DNA from: Anaerolineales bacterium
GTDB taxonomy: Bacteria > Chloroflexota > Anaerolineae > Anaerolineales > Anaerolineaceae
Length of the DNA: 64,000 nucleotides
Reading direction: 5' to 3'
Assembly (NCBI GenBank): GCA_020060485.1
Contig: JAGVAB010000152.1
Location: forward strand, 1-64,000
Translations under genes and position numbers: made by a program
Notes under the pieces: model-generated
What the model saw: only the letters and a program-made list of their open reading frames with translations
What the model was told of the DNA's origin: nothing
The model's database searches: none
Shown: positions 47,102-55,599 of the stretch, one piece after another
How the letters are laid out: the number at the start of each line of letters is the position of its first letter
How positions within the stretch are numbered: position 1 is the stretch's first letter

Positions 47102-48900
47102 TTTCCTGTTTCGTCTGATAGTATCATTTTCGATGTTTTCACATACTCTTTGAATGTGGATACCACGTTTGGATCGTAAACAATGCTTGCATTATCCTCC
47201 AAAATTTTCAAAGCATCCTCTGGCGAGATTTTTTTTCGATAAGGCCGGTCATTTGTTAATGCATCCCAGGAATCAATTACTGCGAAAATGCGCGCTGACA
47301 GGGGAATTTTCTCTTCTGACAGGCCACGAGGATAACCGGTTCCATTCCAGTGTTCGTGATGATAGAGCGGAATCTCCAGAGATGTTTCGAGGAAGTGAAT
47401 ATCCTTTAGCATTTCATAGGCATAGTCGGGATGTTGCTTCATTATTTCCCATTCGTCTTCTGTCAATGGGCCAGGTTTGAGAAGGATGTTGTCCGGTATA
47501 GCCATTTTGCCCAGATCATGGAGAATTGCGCCGCGCCGAATGTTATCGAGGTCGGCACCCTCAATGCCAAGCCTTTCTGCCAGTGCTACTGTCAGATCGG
47601 CAACGCGCTGCGTGTGGCCTTCTGTTTCTTTGTCACGAAGCTCGAGAGCTTTTGCCCACCCCTCCAATGATCTGTCGTATGCTTCTATAATGTCTGCTCT
47701 GGATTGTTTTAAACTGGTTATCATCTGATTAAAGGAACCTGCAAGTGAAGCTATTTCATCACGTGTACCGACATCGACTTGTACATCCAGGCTGCCACTT
47801 GCAATTTTTTGCGATGCAAGAACCAGGTTTTCCAGAGGACGGGTGATGGTTTGCGCCAGGCTCAACCCGATCATGATGACCAGAAAGAATGCAGCTGCAA
47901 TTACAATGCTTAATTGAAAACGGGTTGCAGGACTTTGTTTAACCATGAAACTCGTTTGTAATGCTGCGCCGATGATGCCAAGATCGCTGCCGCCGCGCGC
48001 TTCCCATGGGCCAAGTATTTCATAATACGCCAAATTACTGATGAAAAAGCCTCTTTTATTTTCGATGTTACGCAGCGGGCTTTTGCGGTCGTTCTGAAAT
48101 GCCAGAGTCTTTTGGGCTAGCTCTGTTTGCAATGGATCAGGTTGAAATGGAAAGCTGCTGGCAAGAACTTTGCCGTCTTTTGTGTAGAGGGATATTTGTG
48201 CGAGTACCCCGGTATACATTCTGCCCACCAGGTCATCCAATCTTGTTCCTACCACGATCACACCTACAAGCTGTTTAGACTCGTTGTAGACCGGGCCGGA
48301 TACAAAGAAAAAATTCCCCCCATCTGTTTCTGCAATCCCGGAATACTTATCGCCTAAATGATCTGTAGTCTGGTTCAATACGTTGTTGACAAAATCCCAG
48401 GATTTGAAGACGGTATTGTCTCCACCAGTGGTTGTTTGATAATCTTCAATTGTGCTTCCTCTTCTATGCCGCATGGATAGAACAGGGTAACCATCCAAAT
48501 TCAGGAACTCTACAGAATCCACTTGTTGGTTTACTGCAATGCCAAAGATCAAATTTCTGAGCTCTTCCGGGTTGTTTTGGTGGATGAGGTCGGCAACTTT
48601 TTTTGTGTGTGTCAATAATCTGAGTGTGTCCAGTAATTTGTTCTCTTCGGTTATCAAGAATTCTGAAGACAATATTCCTACTTCGCCCAATTGATTGTAA
48701 AAACGTTCTTCAACCGTATGGAAAATGATGTTTGAAAACAGGAAGGATGCGCTGATGGCCAGCAGTATGGCCAAAAAAAGATAGGGCAGTGTGATCTTAA
48801 CCCGTAAGGGAATTCGAGGAGGCAAGACAGAAAGGGTGTTTTTCAGAAGACATGCTCTGGGTGTGCAGGTTTTTTTCAGTGTGTCTGCGTGCTGCTTCAA
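47098..48900 (-). CDS. Membrane sensor with HAMP and HD-GYP domain
   Basis: 600 residues, start TTG 48900 after AAAGGA. Layout: membrane helix at ~38-62, a large extracytoplasmic Cache-like region with VEFLNLDGYPVLSMR, a second helix near 325-348, HAMP (TRPLENLVLASQKIASGSL), then an HD-GYP domain with ILHDLGKMAIPDNIL, YHHEHWNGTGYP and VIDSWDALTNDRPYR. HD-GYP proteins hydrolyse c-di-GMP (or cGAMP), and the catalytic His/Asp set is intact. It would report an outside signal by lowering c-di-GMP. Confidence 0.9.
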   Translation of the reverse strand: MKQHADTLKKTCTPRACLLKNTLSVLPPRIPLRVKITLPYLFLAILLAISASFLFSNIIFHTVEERFYNQLGEVGILSSEFLITEENKLLDTLRLLTHTKKVADLIHQNNPEELRNLIFGIAVNQQVDSVEFLNLDGYPVLSMRHRRGSTIEDYQTTTGGDNTVFKSWDFVNNVLNQTTDHLGDKYSGIAETDGGNFFFVSGPVYNESKQLVGVIVVGTRLDDLVGRMYTGVLAQISLYTKDGKVLASSFPFQPDPLQTELAQKTLAFQNDRKSPLRNIENKRGFFISNLAYYEILGPWEARGGSDLGIIGAALQTSFMVKQSPATRFQLSIVIAAAFFLVIMIGLSLAQTITRPLENLVLASQKIASGSLDVQVDVGTRDEIASLAGSFNQMITSLKQSRADIIEAYDRSLEGWAKALELRDKETEGHTQRVADLTVALAERLGIEGADLDNIRRGAILHDLGKMAIPDNILLKPGPLTEDEWEIMKQHPDYAYEMLKDIHFLETSLEIPLYHHEHWNGTGYPRGLSEEKIPLSARIFAVIDSWDALTNDRPYRKKISPEDALKILEDNASIVYDPNVVSTFKEYVKTSKMILSDETGK

Positions 48901-49386
48901 TGTGAATCCTTTTCAGCTATAAAAGACGGTAATCAGGTAGAAAACCACTATTTCCTGGAATGATCAGGATGATTCTGGTCATTGTACCAAGTGCGGCCAG
49001 CCAAAGGAGAAAAAAGCCAATAGAAGAATTGGAATTTTTCCCCACGGGCGTCAGTTGAGTATGTCCTATTGCTGATTTTACACCATCAAACGCCATGATC
49101 AGTTAACAATTTCCTATCATTTTCATTGCCTTGTGCAGGGTAATCGCATTTGAGCATTCGACACTTATCACACCCCCTATTCAGTTTTTTTGCACGTCGC
49201 GTAGTGATTGTGGGCGGCAAAAAAGAACGGAACACCTGAAATTTTCGCTCTTATCGTTGGCCACTATTTCTAATGCGATTGCCCTATTGCCTTGTGCGTT
49301 TACTGGACAGATCAGGTCTTCTGTTCTAAAATTTCAATTGAGCCATTTACACAACACAATTGAATCATTCATCTACAGGAGGGACC
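48901..49386. promoter_or_regulatory. Intergenic region, promoter of the 49.4-kb MFS gene
   Basis: 486 bases, no gene seen; frames through it have no start with a ribosome binding site. A good promoter, TGGACA (49304-49309), 17 bases, TAAAAT (49327-49332), points at the MFS gene. An inverted repeat TTCAATTG/CAATTGAA (49333-49340, 49357-49364) follows and could be an operator or leader hairpin. The HD-GYP gene starts at the other side. Confidence 0.55.
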
Positions 49387-50736
49387 ATGCCAGCCAAGCA
49401 GCCGCACAAAAAGTCGGGACAAACCTTATTTGCTCTGGGTTTGGGGTATTTGATCGACCAGGGGGAAGCCCAGGCGATGGGGGTACTATCACCTATCATT
49501 CAAAGCATCTGGGGCGTCAGTTATGGCATGCTGGGTTTGATGACCACGCTGCGCAACATCACCCAGACGGTCAGCTCTCCATTCTGGGGGTATGCGGCGG
49601 ATAAGTACTCGCGCAAGAAAGTGCTCATCTTTGGCACCGGCATCTGGGGGGGTTGGACGATCCTGGTGGGTTTGATGCCCAGTTTCACCGGTGTACTCAT
49701 TATTCGCGCCATTTCGGGTTTGGGACTGGGCTGCCTGATGCCGGCCACTTTCTCCTTGCTGGGCGATCATTTTCCACAGGAGAAACGGGGCAAGGCGCTG
49801 GGGGTGATCGGTTTCGTGGGCTTGATGGGCACTGTGCTGGGCGTGCTGGCTCTTGGTTTTGTGGCTACGCCCGAATTGTGGCGCTGGGGCTTTGTTGGAC
49901 TGGGCGTGTTCAGCATTCTTTCCGGTTTGGTGATCTGGTGGCTGGTGGAAGAGCCGCCGCGCGGGTCTGCCGAGCCGGAACTGGCCGGTTTGATGACCTA
50001 TGCGGACGAGGAACGCTATTCGATCAACTGGAAGGATGTGTTCAGCACGCTGCGCATTCCCACCATCTGGGCGGCCATCTTGCAAGGCATCACCGGCACC
50101 ATGCCGTGGGTGGTGATGGGCTTCTATTTCATCAACTGGATGGTGCGCGACCTGGGTTTTAATAATGCAATCAGCTTCAACGATCCCAAGGGCAGCGCAC
50201 CGCTGGTGTTTGCGATCGTGGTGGTGGGGGCAGCCATTTCCAATTTCATGGGCGGGGTGATCGGCGATTGGGCAGAGAAGGTGAACCCCAAATATGGTCG
50301 TACGATCATCGGTCAATTCTCGGTGTTCACTGGTGTACCGCTGATGTATTACATTCTGACCCGCGCGCATGTGATGCCTTTTGGGGCGCTGCTGGGTTGG
50401 ACCTCGCTGACTGCGCTGTTGATAGGCTGGCCTGGCCGGGGATCCAAAGAGCCGATGATGCAAGCCGTGGTGCCACCGGAGATGCGCTCCAGTGCCTACG
50501 CGGTGGTGAACCTGATCGAAGGCGGGCTTTCGGCTTTTGCAGGCCTCATCGCCGGTGCTTTGGCAGACAGAATCGGCTTGACCCAGGCGCTGGTGTGGAC
50601 AATCCCCTTCCCATGGTTGATCTGCACGATTGTATTCACCATGTTCTATTTTACCTACCCCAAGGATGCAGCCCGAGTGCGGGAGATGATGGTTGACAGG
50701 CGGCAGGAACTGCTTGAGGCGCGGGCCGAGGAATAA
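49387..50736 (+). CDS. MFS transporter
   Basis: 449 residues from ATG 49387, preceded by AGGAGGGACC. About 12 hydrophobic helices; the loop 2-3 motif reads GYAADKYSRKKV, typical of the major facilitator superfamily. The cytoplasmic loop after helix 6 is long (about residues 195-225). The substrate is not evident. It is a single gene with its own promoter and terminator. Confidence 0.85.
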   Translation: MPAKQPHKKSGQTLFALGLGYLIDQGEAQAMGVLSPIIQSIWGVSYGMLGLMTTLRNITQTVSSPFWGYAADKYSRKKVLIFGTGIWGGWTILVGLMPSFTGVLIIRAISGLGLGCLMPATFSLLGDHFPQEKRGKALGVIGFVGLMGTVLGVLALGFVATPELWRWGFVGLGVFSILSGLVIWWLVEEPPRGSAEPELAGLMTYADEERYSINWKDVFSTLRIPTIWAAILQGITGTMPWVVMGFYFINWMVRDLGFNNAISFNDPKGSAPLVFAIVVVGAAISNFMGGVIGDWAEKVNPKYGRTIIGQFSVFTGVPLMYYILTRAHVMPFGALLGWTSLTALLIGWPGRGSKEPMMQAVVPPEMRSSAYAVVNLIEGGLSAFAGLIAGALADRIGLTQALVWTIPFPWLICTIVFTMFYFTYPKDAARVREMMVDRRQELLEARAEE

Positions 50737-50762
50737 TATCCATTCCAGTTTTGTGTACAAAC

Positions 50763-50795
50763 GCATCACCGCCGGGATATGAACGACGGTGATGC
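50763..50795. terminator. Hairpin between convergent MFS and beta-lactamase-like genes
   Basis: 9-bp perfect stem, arms GCATCACCG (50763-50771) and CGGTGATGC (50787-50795). The T-run on the plus strand comes only ten or more bases later, so termination strength is uncertain. Confidence 0.55.
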
Positions 50796-50817
50796 TGCGT
50801 TTAATCGTTCTTTTTTC

Positions 50818-52299
50818 TCAGGGATTATTCTTTTCAGGCATCAGGGAGGAAGACTGTACTTCGCGGGGAATTTCCCAGGCGGCCTTGCCTCCCAGGGCGC
50901 GCTGGGCGATCTCGCGCAGCGCTGTTTCCTGGTTCGTGTTGGTCAGCAGGACGATGCCGTTGCCAGTGTCGGGGTAGATCACTGCCAGGGTGGTGAAATC
51001 AAAATGAACGCCGGTGTGCCACAGCGAATCGCCTTGATCGCTGTGCTGGATGCCAATACCCAGGCCCCAGGAAATATCGGGGTTGATGACAGTCTGGACA
51101 GAGCACATTTGGCTGGCGAGTTCTTCAGGCAGGTATTGCGGCTGGCTGATCTCGATTATCAGGGCAGCCAGGTCAGCCGCATTGGACCACAGGGAAGCCG
51201 CCGCACTGGGGAAACGGGCCGGCCTGTGTGGTGTGGGAATGGTCACCAGACCAGAGATGGCAGTCAACGCAGCCATTGAGAACAGCACCCAGGCAGCCAG
51301 GGCGGCCATGCGGCGGCGGGAAGTCTGCCAGGCTGGCGGCAGATGTTTGCGCATAGCCAAACCGGCTAACAGGAGCAGTCCCAGCATTGCTTCAAAAACC
51401 AGGGCTGTCAGGGCGATCAACCAACCCATTTTGGGAATCGACCAGCGGTAGAGGTAGGCCAGGATCAGGAGAGCGGCAATGGTGGCAAGGAAGACGGCCG
51501 CGCCCCATGCAATGGGCGGGCAGCGCCATTTTTTGGTGCGCCATTTGCAAAGGATGAGCAAGGCCGCCATCAGGCAGATGAAAAACCCGCTGGCGGGCAA
51601 GAGAAACCGCAGCAGAGGGTAACTGGCGCGGATATGTCCATAGGCCAGGCGGGATTGCAGGTGTTTTGGACTGTTGTAGCTGGTGGAAGACATCCCCAGT
51701 GGTTCAAAGGTGTAGCGTGTGGCAAGCTCTTCCAGTGACAAACCACTTTGGCTTTGAAGCAAACGCTGCACACGAGCGTAATTGAAGCCGGTATAAAAAA
51801 AGGATTGCCCCGGGGGCGGTTTGGGCTGGCCGGGGTTGAATGCCCCGGAACTGTGACTGAGCAAATGACGCAGGGTGATCTCGGAACCATAGGGAGGTTG
51901 GATCTGCCATGAAAGTGGCAGCGAGGGGTTGACTGGTTCATCCAGGCTGACCTGGCCGGCTGCCGTCATTTGCAGGGCAGCGTACGCGGTTGCCACTTTG
52001 CTCAACGAGGCCACCTCAAAGACAGCATCTGGCTGGAGAGGCTGACGGTTAAAGGTGCTGGTGACGCCGAATCCCTGGCTCCAAACCACCTGCCCATCCT
52101 GAATGAGGGCCACCGTCAGCCCGGGAATATCTGCCTGGGCCATGCGGGCCGGGATGAAGGTTTCCAGGTCGGCAATGATCTGTTCAGGCGGATCGTTGCG
52201 CAAGGGAGGCTCATTGGATGGGGACAGGTTTGGCGAGGGTTGGCAGCCAGCCAGCACACAGGCAAGGATCAAAAGACAAAAAACGGTTTTGAGCTTCAC
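50818..52299 (-). CDS. Serine beta-lactamase-like lipoprotein with four inserted membrane helices
   Basis: 493 residues. A lipoprotein signal (LLILACVLAGC) gives Cys19. The class C-like serine hydrolase fold starts near 38: SLSK with Ser98 and Lys101, then the Tyr motif as FFYTGFNY with Tyr169 (the usual Asn two residues later is Gly), and HTG at 428-430 in the place of KTG. Between the two halves, at 234-352, lie four hydrophobic helices that do not belong to the fold. Probably a peptidase, esterase or cell-wall enzyme rather than a drug-resistance lactamase. Confidence 0.8.
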   Translation of the reverse strand: MKLKTVFCLLILACVLAGCQPSPNLSPSNEPPLRNDPPEQIIADLETFIPARMAQADIPGLTVALIQDGQVVWSQGFGVTSTFNRQPLQPDAVFEVASLSKVATAYAALQMTAAGQVSLDEPVNPSLPLSWQIQPPYGSEITLRHLLSHSSGAFNPGQPKPPPGQSFFYTGFNYARVQRLLQSQSGLSLEELATRYTFEPLGMSSTSYNSPKHLQSRLAYGHIRASYPLLRFLLPASGFFICLMAALLILCKWRTKKWRCPPIAWGAAVFLATIAALLILAYLYRWSIPKMGWLIALTALVFEAMLGLLLLAGLAMRKHLPPAWQTSRRRMAALAAWVLFSMAALTAISGLVTIPTPHRPARFPSAAASLWSNAADLAALIIEISQPQYLPEELASQMCSVQTVINPDISWGLGIGIQHSDQGDSLWHTGVHFDFTTLAVIYPDTGNGIVLLTNTNQETALREIAQRALGGKAAWEIPREVQSSSLMPEKNNP

Positions 52300-52686
52300 T
52301 GGATTGGTTCCCGTCTTCAGTTGGCGGCCATAAACGGCAGAGTCTTCGGTTGCGATAATGGGATGCGAATGTTTTGATCCATTGCGGCGATTATAACAGA
52401 CAAGAGCTGCTCTGGATACGCGGTATTCGGGCAGGGTTTTCGATGTTGTTGATCTGGTTAAATTTCAAATTTTGGTATGCAAATTCTTTCCGGCTCGGGT
52501 ATAATATGCCAAAATTGGCACAATTGTATTCCTGTTTCGGGCATTCTTGCATGTTTTTTACACAATATTTGCATTCAAAGGAAGTAAACTAAATTACCTT
52601 TGAGGCATATGCGCAGGGAGGATAGCCTGTCTGAAGGGTTGTGCTTTCCTTCCACCACCAGTAATTCTATAAACGAGGTGTACGAG
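52300..52686. promoter_or_regulatory. Intergenic region with TATAAT box and palindrome before the GreA-type gene
   Basis: 387 bases, no gene seen. A TATAAT at 52500-52505 has no convincing -35. Two bases later a perfect 6+2+6 palindrome (TGCCAA, AA, TTGGCA; 52507-52520) covers the expected transcription start, so it may be an operator. A leader of about 170 bases then reaches the start of the GreA-type gene. Confidence 0.5.
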
Positions 52687-53151
52687 ATGGTTGCTACCTT
52701 TCTTACCCGTGAAGGGTACCAGAAATTCCAGGAAGAGTTGGATTGGTTGATCGATGTCCGCCGCCCTGAGGTTGCCATGCGTTTGAGTCAGGCAGTTGAA
52801 GGCAGTGATGACGATGATACCGCAGAATATGAAGCTGCCAAAGATGAACAAGGATTGATCGAGGCGCGCATTAAGAAACTGGAAATCATGCTGGCCTCGG
52901 CCTGTATTCTGGATGAACAGCCCAAACAAGTGGATCGGGTGGATGTGGGTGATCACGTCACCGTACAGGAAGAAGGCAGTGAACCGGAGACCTATCTTCT
53001 GGTAGGGCCGGCGGAAGCTGACCCGCTTAAAGGGCGCATTTCGTATGAATCGCCGCTGGGCACGGCCTTGCTTGGGCGCAAGGTGGGGGATGTGGCCCGG
53101 GTGAATGCCCCGGCAGGGATTTTCGAGGTACGGGTGATCTCGATTGCCTGA
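52687..53151 (+). CDS. greA: Transcription elongation factor GreA/GreB type
   Basis: Rescues backtracked RNA polymerase by stimulating transcript cleavage. The 154 residues from ATG 52687 (GAGGTG before) start MVATFLTREGYQKFQEELDWL. The coiled-coil hairpin tip has SDDDDTAEYEAAKDEQGLIEARI, with the acidic residues that reach the active site. The C-terminal FKBP-like domain has LLGRKVGDVARVNAPAG. A frame extending 29 codons upstream is not part of the family. Confidence 0.93.
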   Translation: MVATFLTREGYQKFQEELDWLIDVRRPEVAMRLSQAVEGSDDDDTAEYEAAKDEQGLIEARIKKLEIMLASACILDEQPKQVDRVDVGDHVTVQEEGSEPETYLLVGPAEADPLKGRISYESPLGTALLGRKVGDVARVNAPAGIFEVRVISIA

Positions 53152-53173
53152 CGAACATTGTCATCCATACAGG

Positions 53174-53202
53174 CACCGGCATGTTACTGCCGGTGTTTTT
53201 TT
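53174..53202 (+). terminator. Terminator after the GreA-type gene
   Basis: 8-bp perfect GC-rich stem, arms 53174-53181 and 53188-53195, followed by a run of seven T. Classical intrinsic terminator. Confidence 0.9.
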
Positions 53203-53267
53203 ATTCAAAATTGTTTTCCAGGCTTGCCTCTCCGGCAAGGGAAGCTGTCATATTTCCAGGAAAATGC

Positions 53268-53323
53268 TCGACATTGTGAGAGTAAACGAGTATAATTGCG
53301 CATAAATGCGAAAACGTGCGCAT
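53268..53323 (+). promoter_or_regulatory. Promoter and repeated half-sites before the DeoR gene
   Basis: TCGACA (53268-53273), 17 bases, TATAAT (53291-53296). Straight after it come three CGCAT half-sites: forward at 53299, reverse (ATGCG) at 53306 and forward at 53319, the first pair forming a CGCAT-AA-ATGCG palindrome. The spacing suits a repressor bound at the start of transcription, probably the DeoR protein itself. Confidence 0.65.
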
Positions 53324-53386
53324 TGTCTTGCGGCGGGTTGTTTGTGCCTGCCAGACATGTCCCAGTATGGCTGAAAAAGGAAAATG

Positions 53387-54205
53387 ATGTTCAAAGAAGA
53401 GCGGATGCGATTGTTGTTGTCTCACCTGGAACGGGAGAGGCAGTTGCGCGTAGGGGACGCGGCCGAACTGTTTGGGGTAAGCGAATCAACCATCCGCCTC
53501 GATCTGCAGGAGCTGGAAGAGCGCGGTATGGTACAGCGCACCCACGGCGGGGCAATCCTGACCAGCTCTGCCCGCAACAGCACACTGAAATACGAAACGC
53601 TCAAGCTGGATGAGCGCCTGGTGGAAAACCGTGATGCCAAAATGGCGATTGGACGCATGGCTGCTGACCTGATCCAGGATGGCGAGACGATCATGATCGA
53701 TGGCGGCAGCACGGCGCGTTACGCGGCCTTCTTCTTGCGATACAAGAAACGCCTGACAATCGTGACCCATATCGTGGATATTTATCCGGATCTGATCGGT
53801 ATGGATAGTGATTGCCGGGTCATTCTTCCGGGGGGCGTACTTGATCAGGCCAATATGATCCTTACCGGAGAGGAAGCACCGCTCATTATTTCACATTACC
53901 GGGCCAGCAAGGCCATTCTGGGAATTGACGGCATTTCGCTGTCGATGGGACTGACCACGCAGGAGGTGCAGGCGCCATTGAAGAAAGCCATGATGGCTTG
54001 CAGTGACCAGGTGATCATCGTGGCCGATTCCAGCAAGCTGGGCCGGGTTTCGCTGGTGCCGGTGGCGGCACTGGCTGATATTGATGTCTTGGTGACCGAT
54101 GACAGGGCGGACTGGCAAATCATCAGGGAGATTGAAGCGCGCGGCGTAAAAGTAGTGATGGCATTCTGTGACTCAAAACGGGATGCAAACCTTTATTCAT
54201 TGTGA
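53387..54205 (+). CDS. DeoR-family transcriptional regulator
   Basis: 272 residues. An N-terminal winged helix-turn-helix (QLRVGDAAELFGVSESTIRLDLQELEERGMVQRTHGGAIL) is followed by the DeoR C-terminal sensor domain with LIQDGETIMIDGGSTARYAA, which usually binds a phosphorylated sugar-type metabolite. The ATG at 53384 is also possible. It is first in a four-gene run with the URO-D, CobW and corrinoid genes and likely controls them. Confidence 0.88.
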   Translation: MFKEERMRLLLSHLERERQLRVGDAAELFGVSESTIRLDLQELEERGMVQRTHGGAILTSSARNSTLKYETLKLDERLVENRDAKMAIGRMAADLIQDGETIMIDGGSTARYAAFFLRYKKRLTIVTHIVDIYPDLIGMDSDCRVILPGGVLDQANMILTGEEAPLIISHYRASKAILGIDGISLSMGLTTQEVQAPLKKAMMACSDQVIIVADSSKLGRVSLVPVAALADIDVLVTDDRADWQIIREIEARGVKVVMAFCDSKRDANLYSL

Positions 54206-54218
54206 GACAGGAGAATTA

Positions 54219-55595
54219 ATGATGGTTGAAAATGGAAAAACCACTGGCAAAGAACTGCTTTTTTCAGTGCTGCGGCACGAAAAGACTGAAAATGTACCGT
54301 GGGTGCCTTTTGCCGGGGTGCATGCCGGCAAATTGAAGGGCTTTACGGCGCGCGAAGTGCTGACGGATGGCGACAAATTACTGGAATCCTTGCTGGAAGT
54401 GAACAAGCTATACCGCCCCGACGGGCAGCCGGTGGTTTTTGATCTGCAAGTGGAAGCCGAGATCCTGGGCTGCGAATTGCTGTGGGCGGAGGAGGCCCCG
54501 CCTTCGGTGATTACGCACCCTTTGTCAAAAGAAATGAGCATACCGACTGCCATTCCTCAGGCGGATGATGGCCGTCTGCCCTTGATCCTGGAGGTGATGC
54601 GCAAACTGAAAGCAGAAGTGGGCGAACACACCGCCCTGTATGGTTTGATCACCGGGCCTTTCACCCTGGCCTCTCATTTGCGCGGCACCGAGATTTTTAT
54701 GGATACGATCGACAAGGGCGATTATCTGAAGCAATTGCTGGCCTACACTGGCAAAGTTGCACAGCAGATGGCTCGCCTGTATATTGAAGCCGGCATGGAT
54801 GTGATCGCGGTTGTAGACCCGGTCATTTCGCAGATCTCACCGCGCATGTTCACAAAATACATGCAAGAGCCATTCGGCGAGTTGTTTGCTTTCATTCGCC
54901 AGCAGGGCGTGTTCTCGGCTTTTTTTGTGTGCGGAGACGCCACCAAGAACATTGAGCCGATGTGCCTGACCCGGCCGGATTGCATTGCCGTGGATGAGAA
55001 CATCGACATGGCGACAGCCAAGCAGATCACCGATCAGTACAATGTGGTTCTGGAGGGCAACATCCCGTTGACCACCCGCATGTTGATGGGTACCCAACAG
55101 GATAATATGAAGTATGTGATTGACTTACTGGATCAATTGAGCCACGAGAACCTGATCATCTCGCCTGGTTGTGATATGCCTTATGATGTGCCGGTGGAGA
55201 ATGTGATCGGCACGGCTGAGGCTATTCGGGATACAGACCGTGCGAGGCAAGTATTGACCAATTACCACGCGGCTGAATATGACCTGGATGCGATTGTGAT
55301 ACCGGATTATGCTCATTTGGCAAAACCGTTATTGGAAGTCTTTACGCTGGATTCTGCCACCTGTGCCGCCTGTGGTTACATGCTGCAGGCAGCCGAGCGG
55401 GCCTGCGAAGAGCTGGGCGGCAAGGTGGACATGGTGGAATACAAGGCTACCAGCGCAGAAAACGTGGCTCGCCTGATCAAGATGGGCATTAAAAATTTAC
55501 CCAGCATTTGCATCAATGGCGAGCTCAAATTTTCCTCCCTGATCCCTGGCAATCGGGAATTGGTTGAGGCCATTGAAGCATATTTGCAGGAGTAA
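54219..55595 (+). CDS. URO-D/MtaA-family methyltransferase-like protein fused to a thioredoxin-like domain
   Basis: 458 residues; ATG 54219 after ACAGGAG, 13 bases from the DeoR stop. Residues 1-345 are the uroporphyrinogen decarboxylase-like barrel of the MtaA/MtbA/CmuA group, which moves methyl groups between corrinoid proteins and thiols or folates. The zinc motif HxC...C of that group reads FVC (Phe236, Cys238) with Cys318, so the His ligand is missing. Residues ~355-458 form a thioredoxin-like domain with a CAAC active site (Cys382, Cys385) and a cis-Pro region KNLPSICING. Such a fusion is not common. It is certainly not heme biosynthetic by context. Confidence 0.82.
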   Translation: MMVENGKTTGKELLFSVLRHEKTENVPWVPFAGVHAGKLKGFTAREVLTDGDKLLESLLEVNKLYRPDGQPVVFDLQVEAEILGCELLWAEEAPPSVITHPLSKEMSIPTAIPQADDGRLPLILEVMRKLKAEVGEHTALYGLITGPFTLASHLRGTEIFMDTIDKGDYLKQLLAYTGKVAQQMARLYIEAGMDVIAVVDPVISQISPRMFTKYMQEPFGELFAFIRQQGVFSAFFVCGDATKNIEPMCLTRPDCIAVDENIDMATAKQITDQYNVVLEGNIPLTTRMLMGTQQDNMKYVIDLLDQLSHENLIISPGCDMPYDVPVENVIGTAEAIRDTDRARQVLTNYHAAEYDLDAIVIPDYAHLAKPLLEVFTLDSATCAACGYMLQAAERACEELGGKVDMVEYKATSAENVARLIKMGIKNLPSICINGELKFSSLIPGNRELVEAIEAYLQE

Positions 55596-55599
55596 ATGA

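Noticed and set aside
49489..50769. 426-codon minus-strand frame opposite the MFS gene
   Set aside because: Rich in His, Gln and Arg with no hydrophobic pattern or family match, as expected for a codon-bias shadow of a membrane protein gene.
50818..52299. Antibiotic-resistance beta-lactamase
   Set aside because: The Tyr-x-Asn motif is not kept, KTG is HTG, and four membrane helices interrupt the fold; a peptidase or esterase role is more likely.
52515..52532. Possible sigma-54 promoter (TTGGCACAATTGTATT)
   Set aside because: Lacks the -12 TTGC element at the right spacing; the TGGCAC is part of the palindrome.
54219..55595. Uroporphyrinogen decarboxylase of heme synthesis (hemE)
   Set aside because: The zinc-type cysteines, thioredoxin-like tail and corrinoid neighbours fit the methyltransferase branch; no heme genes are nearby.
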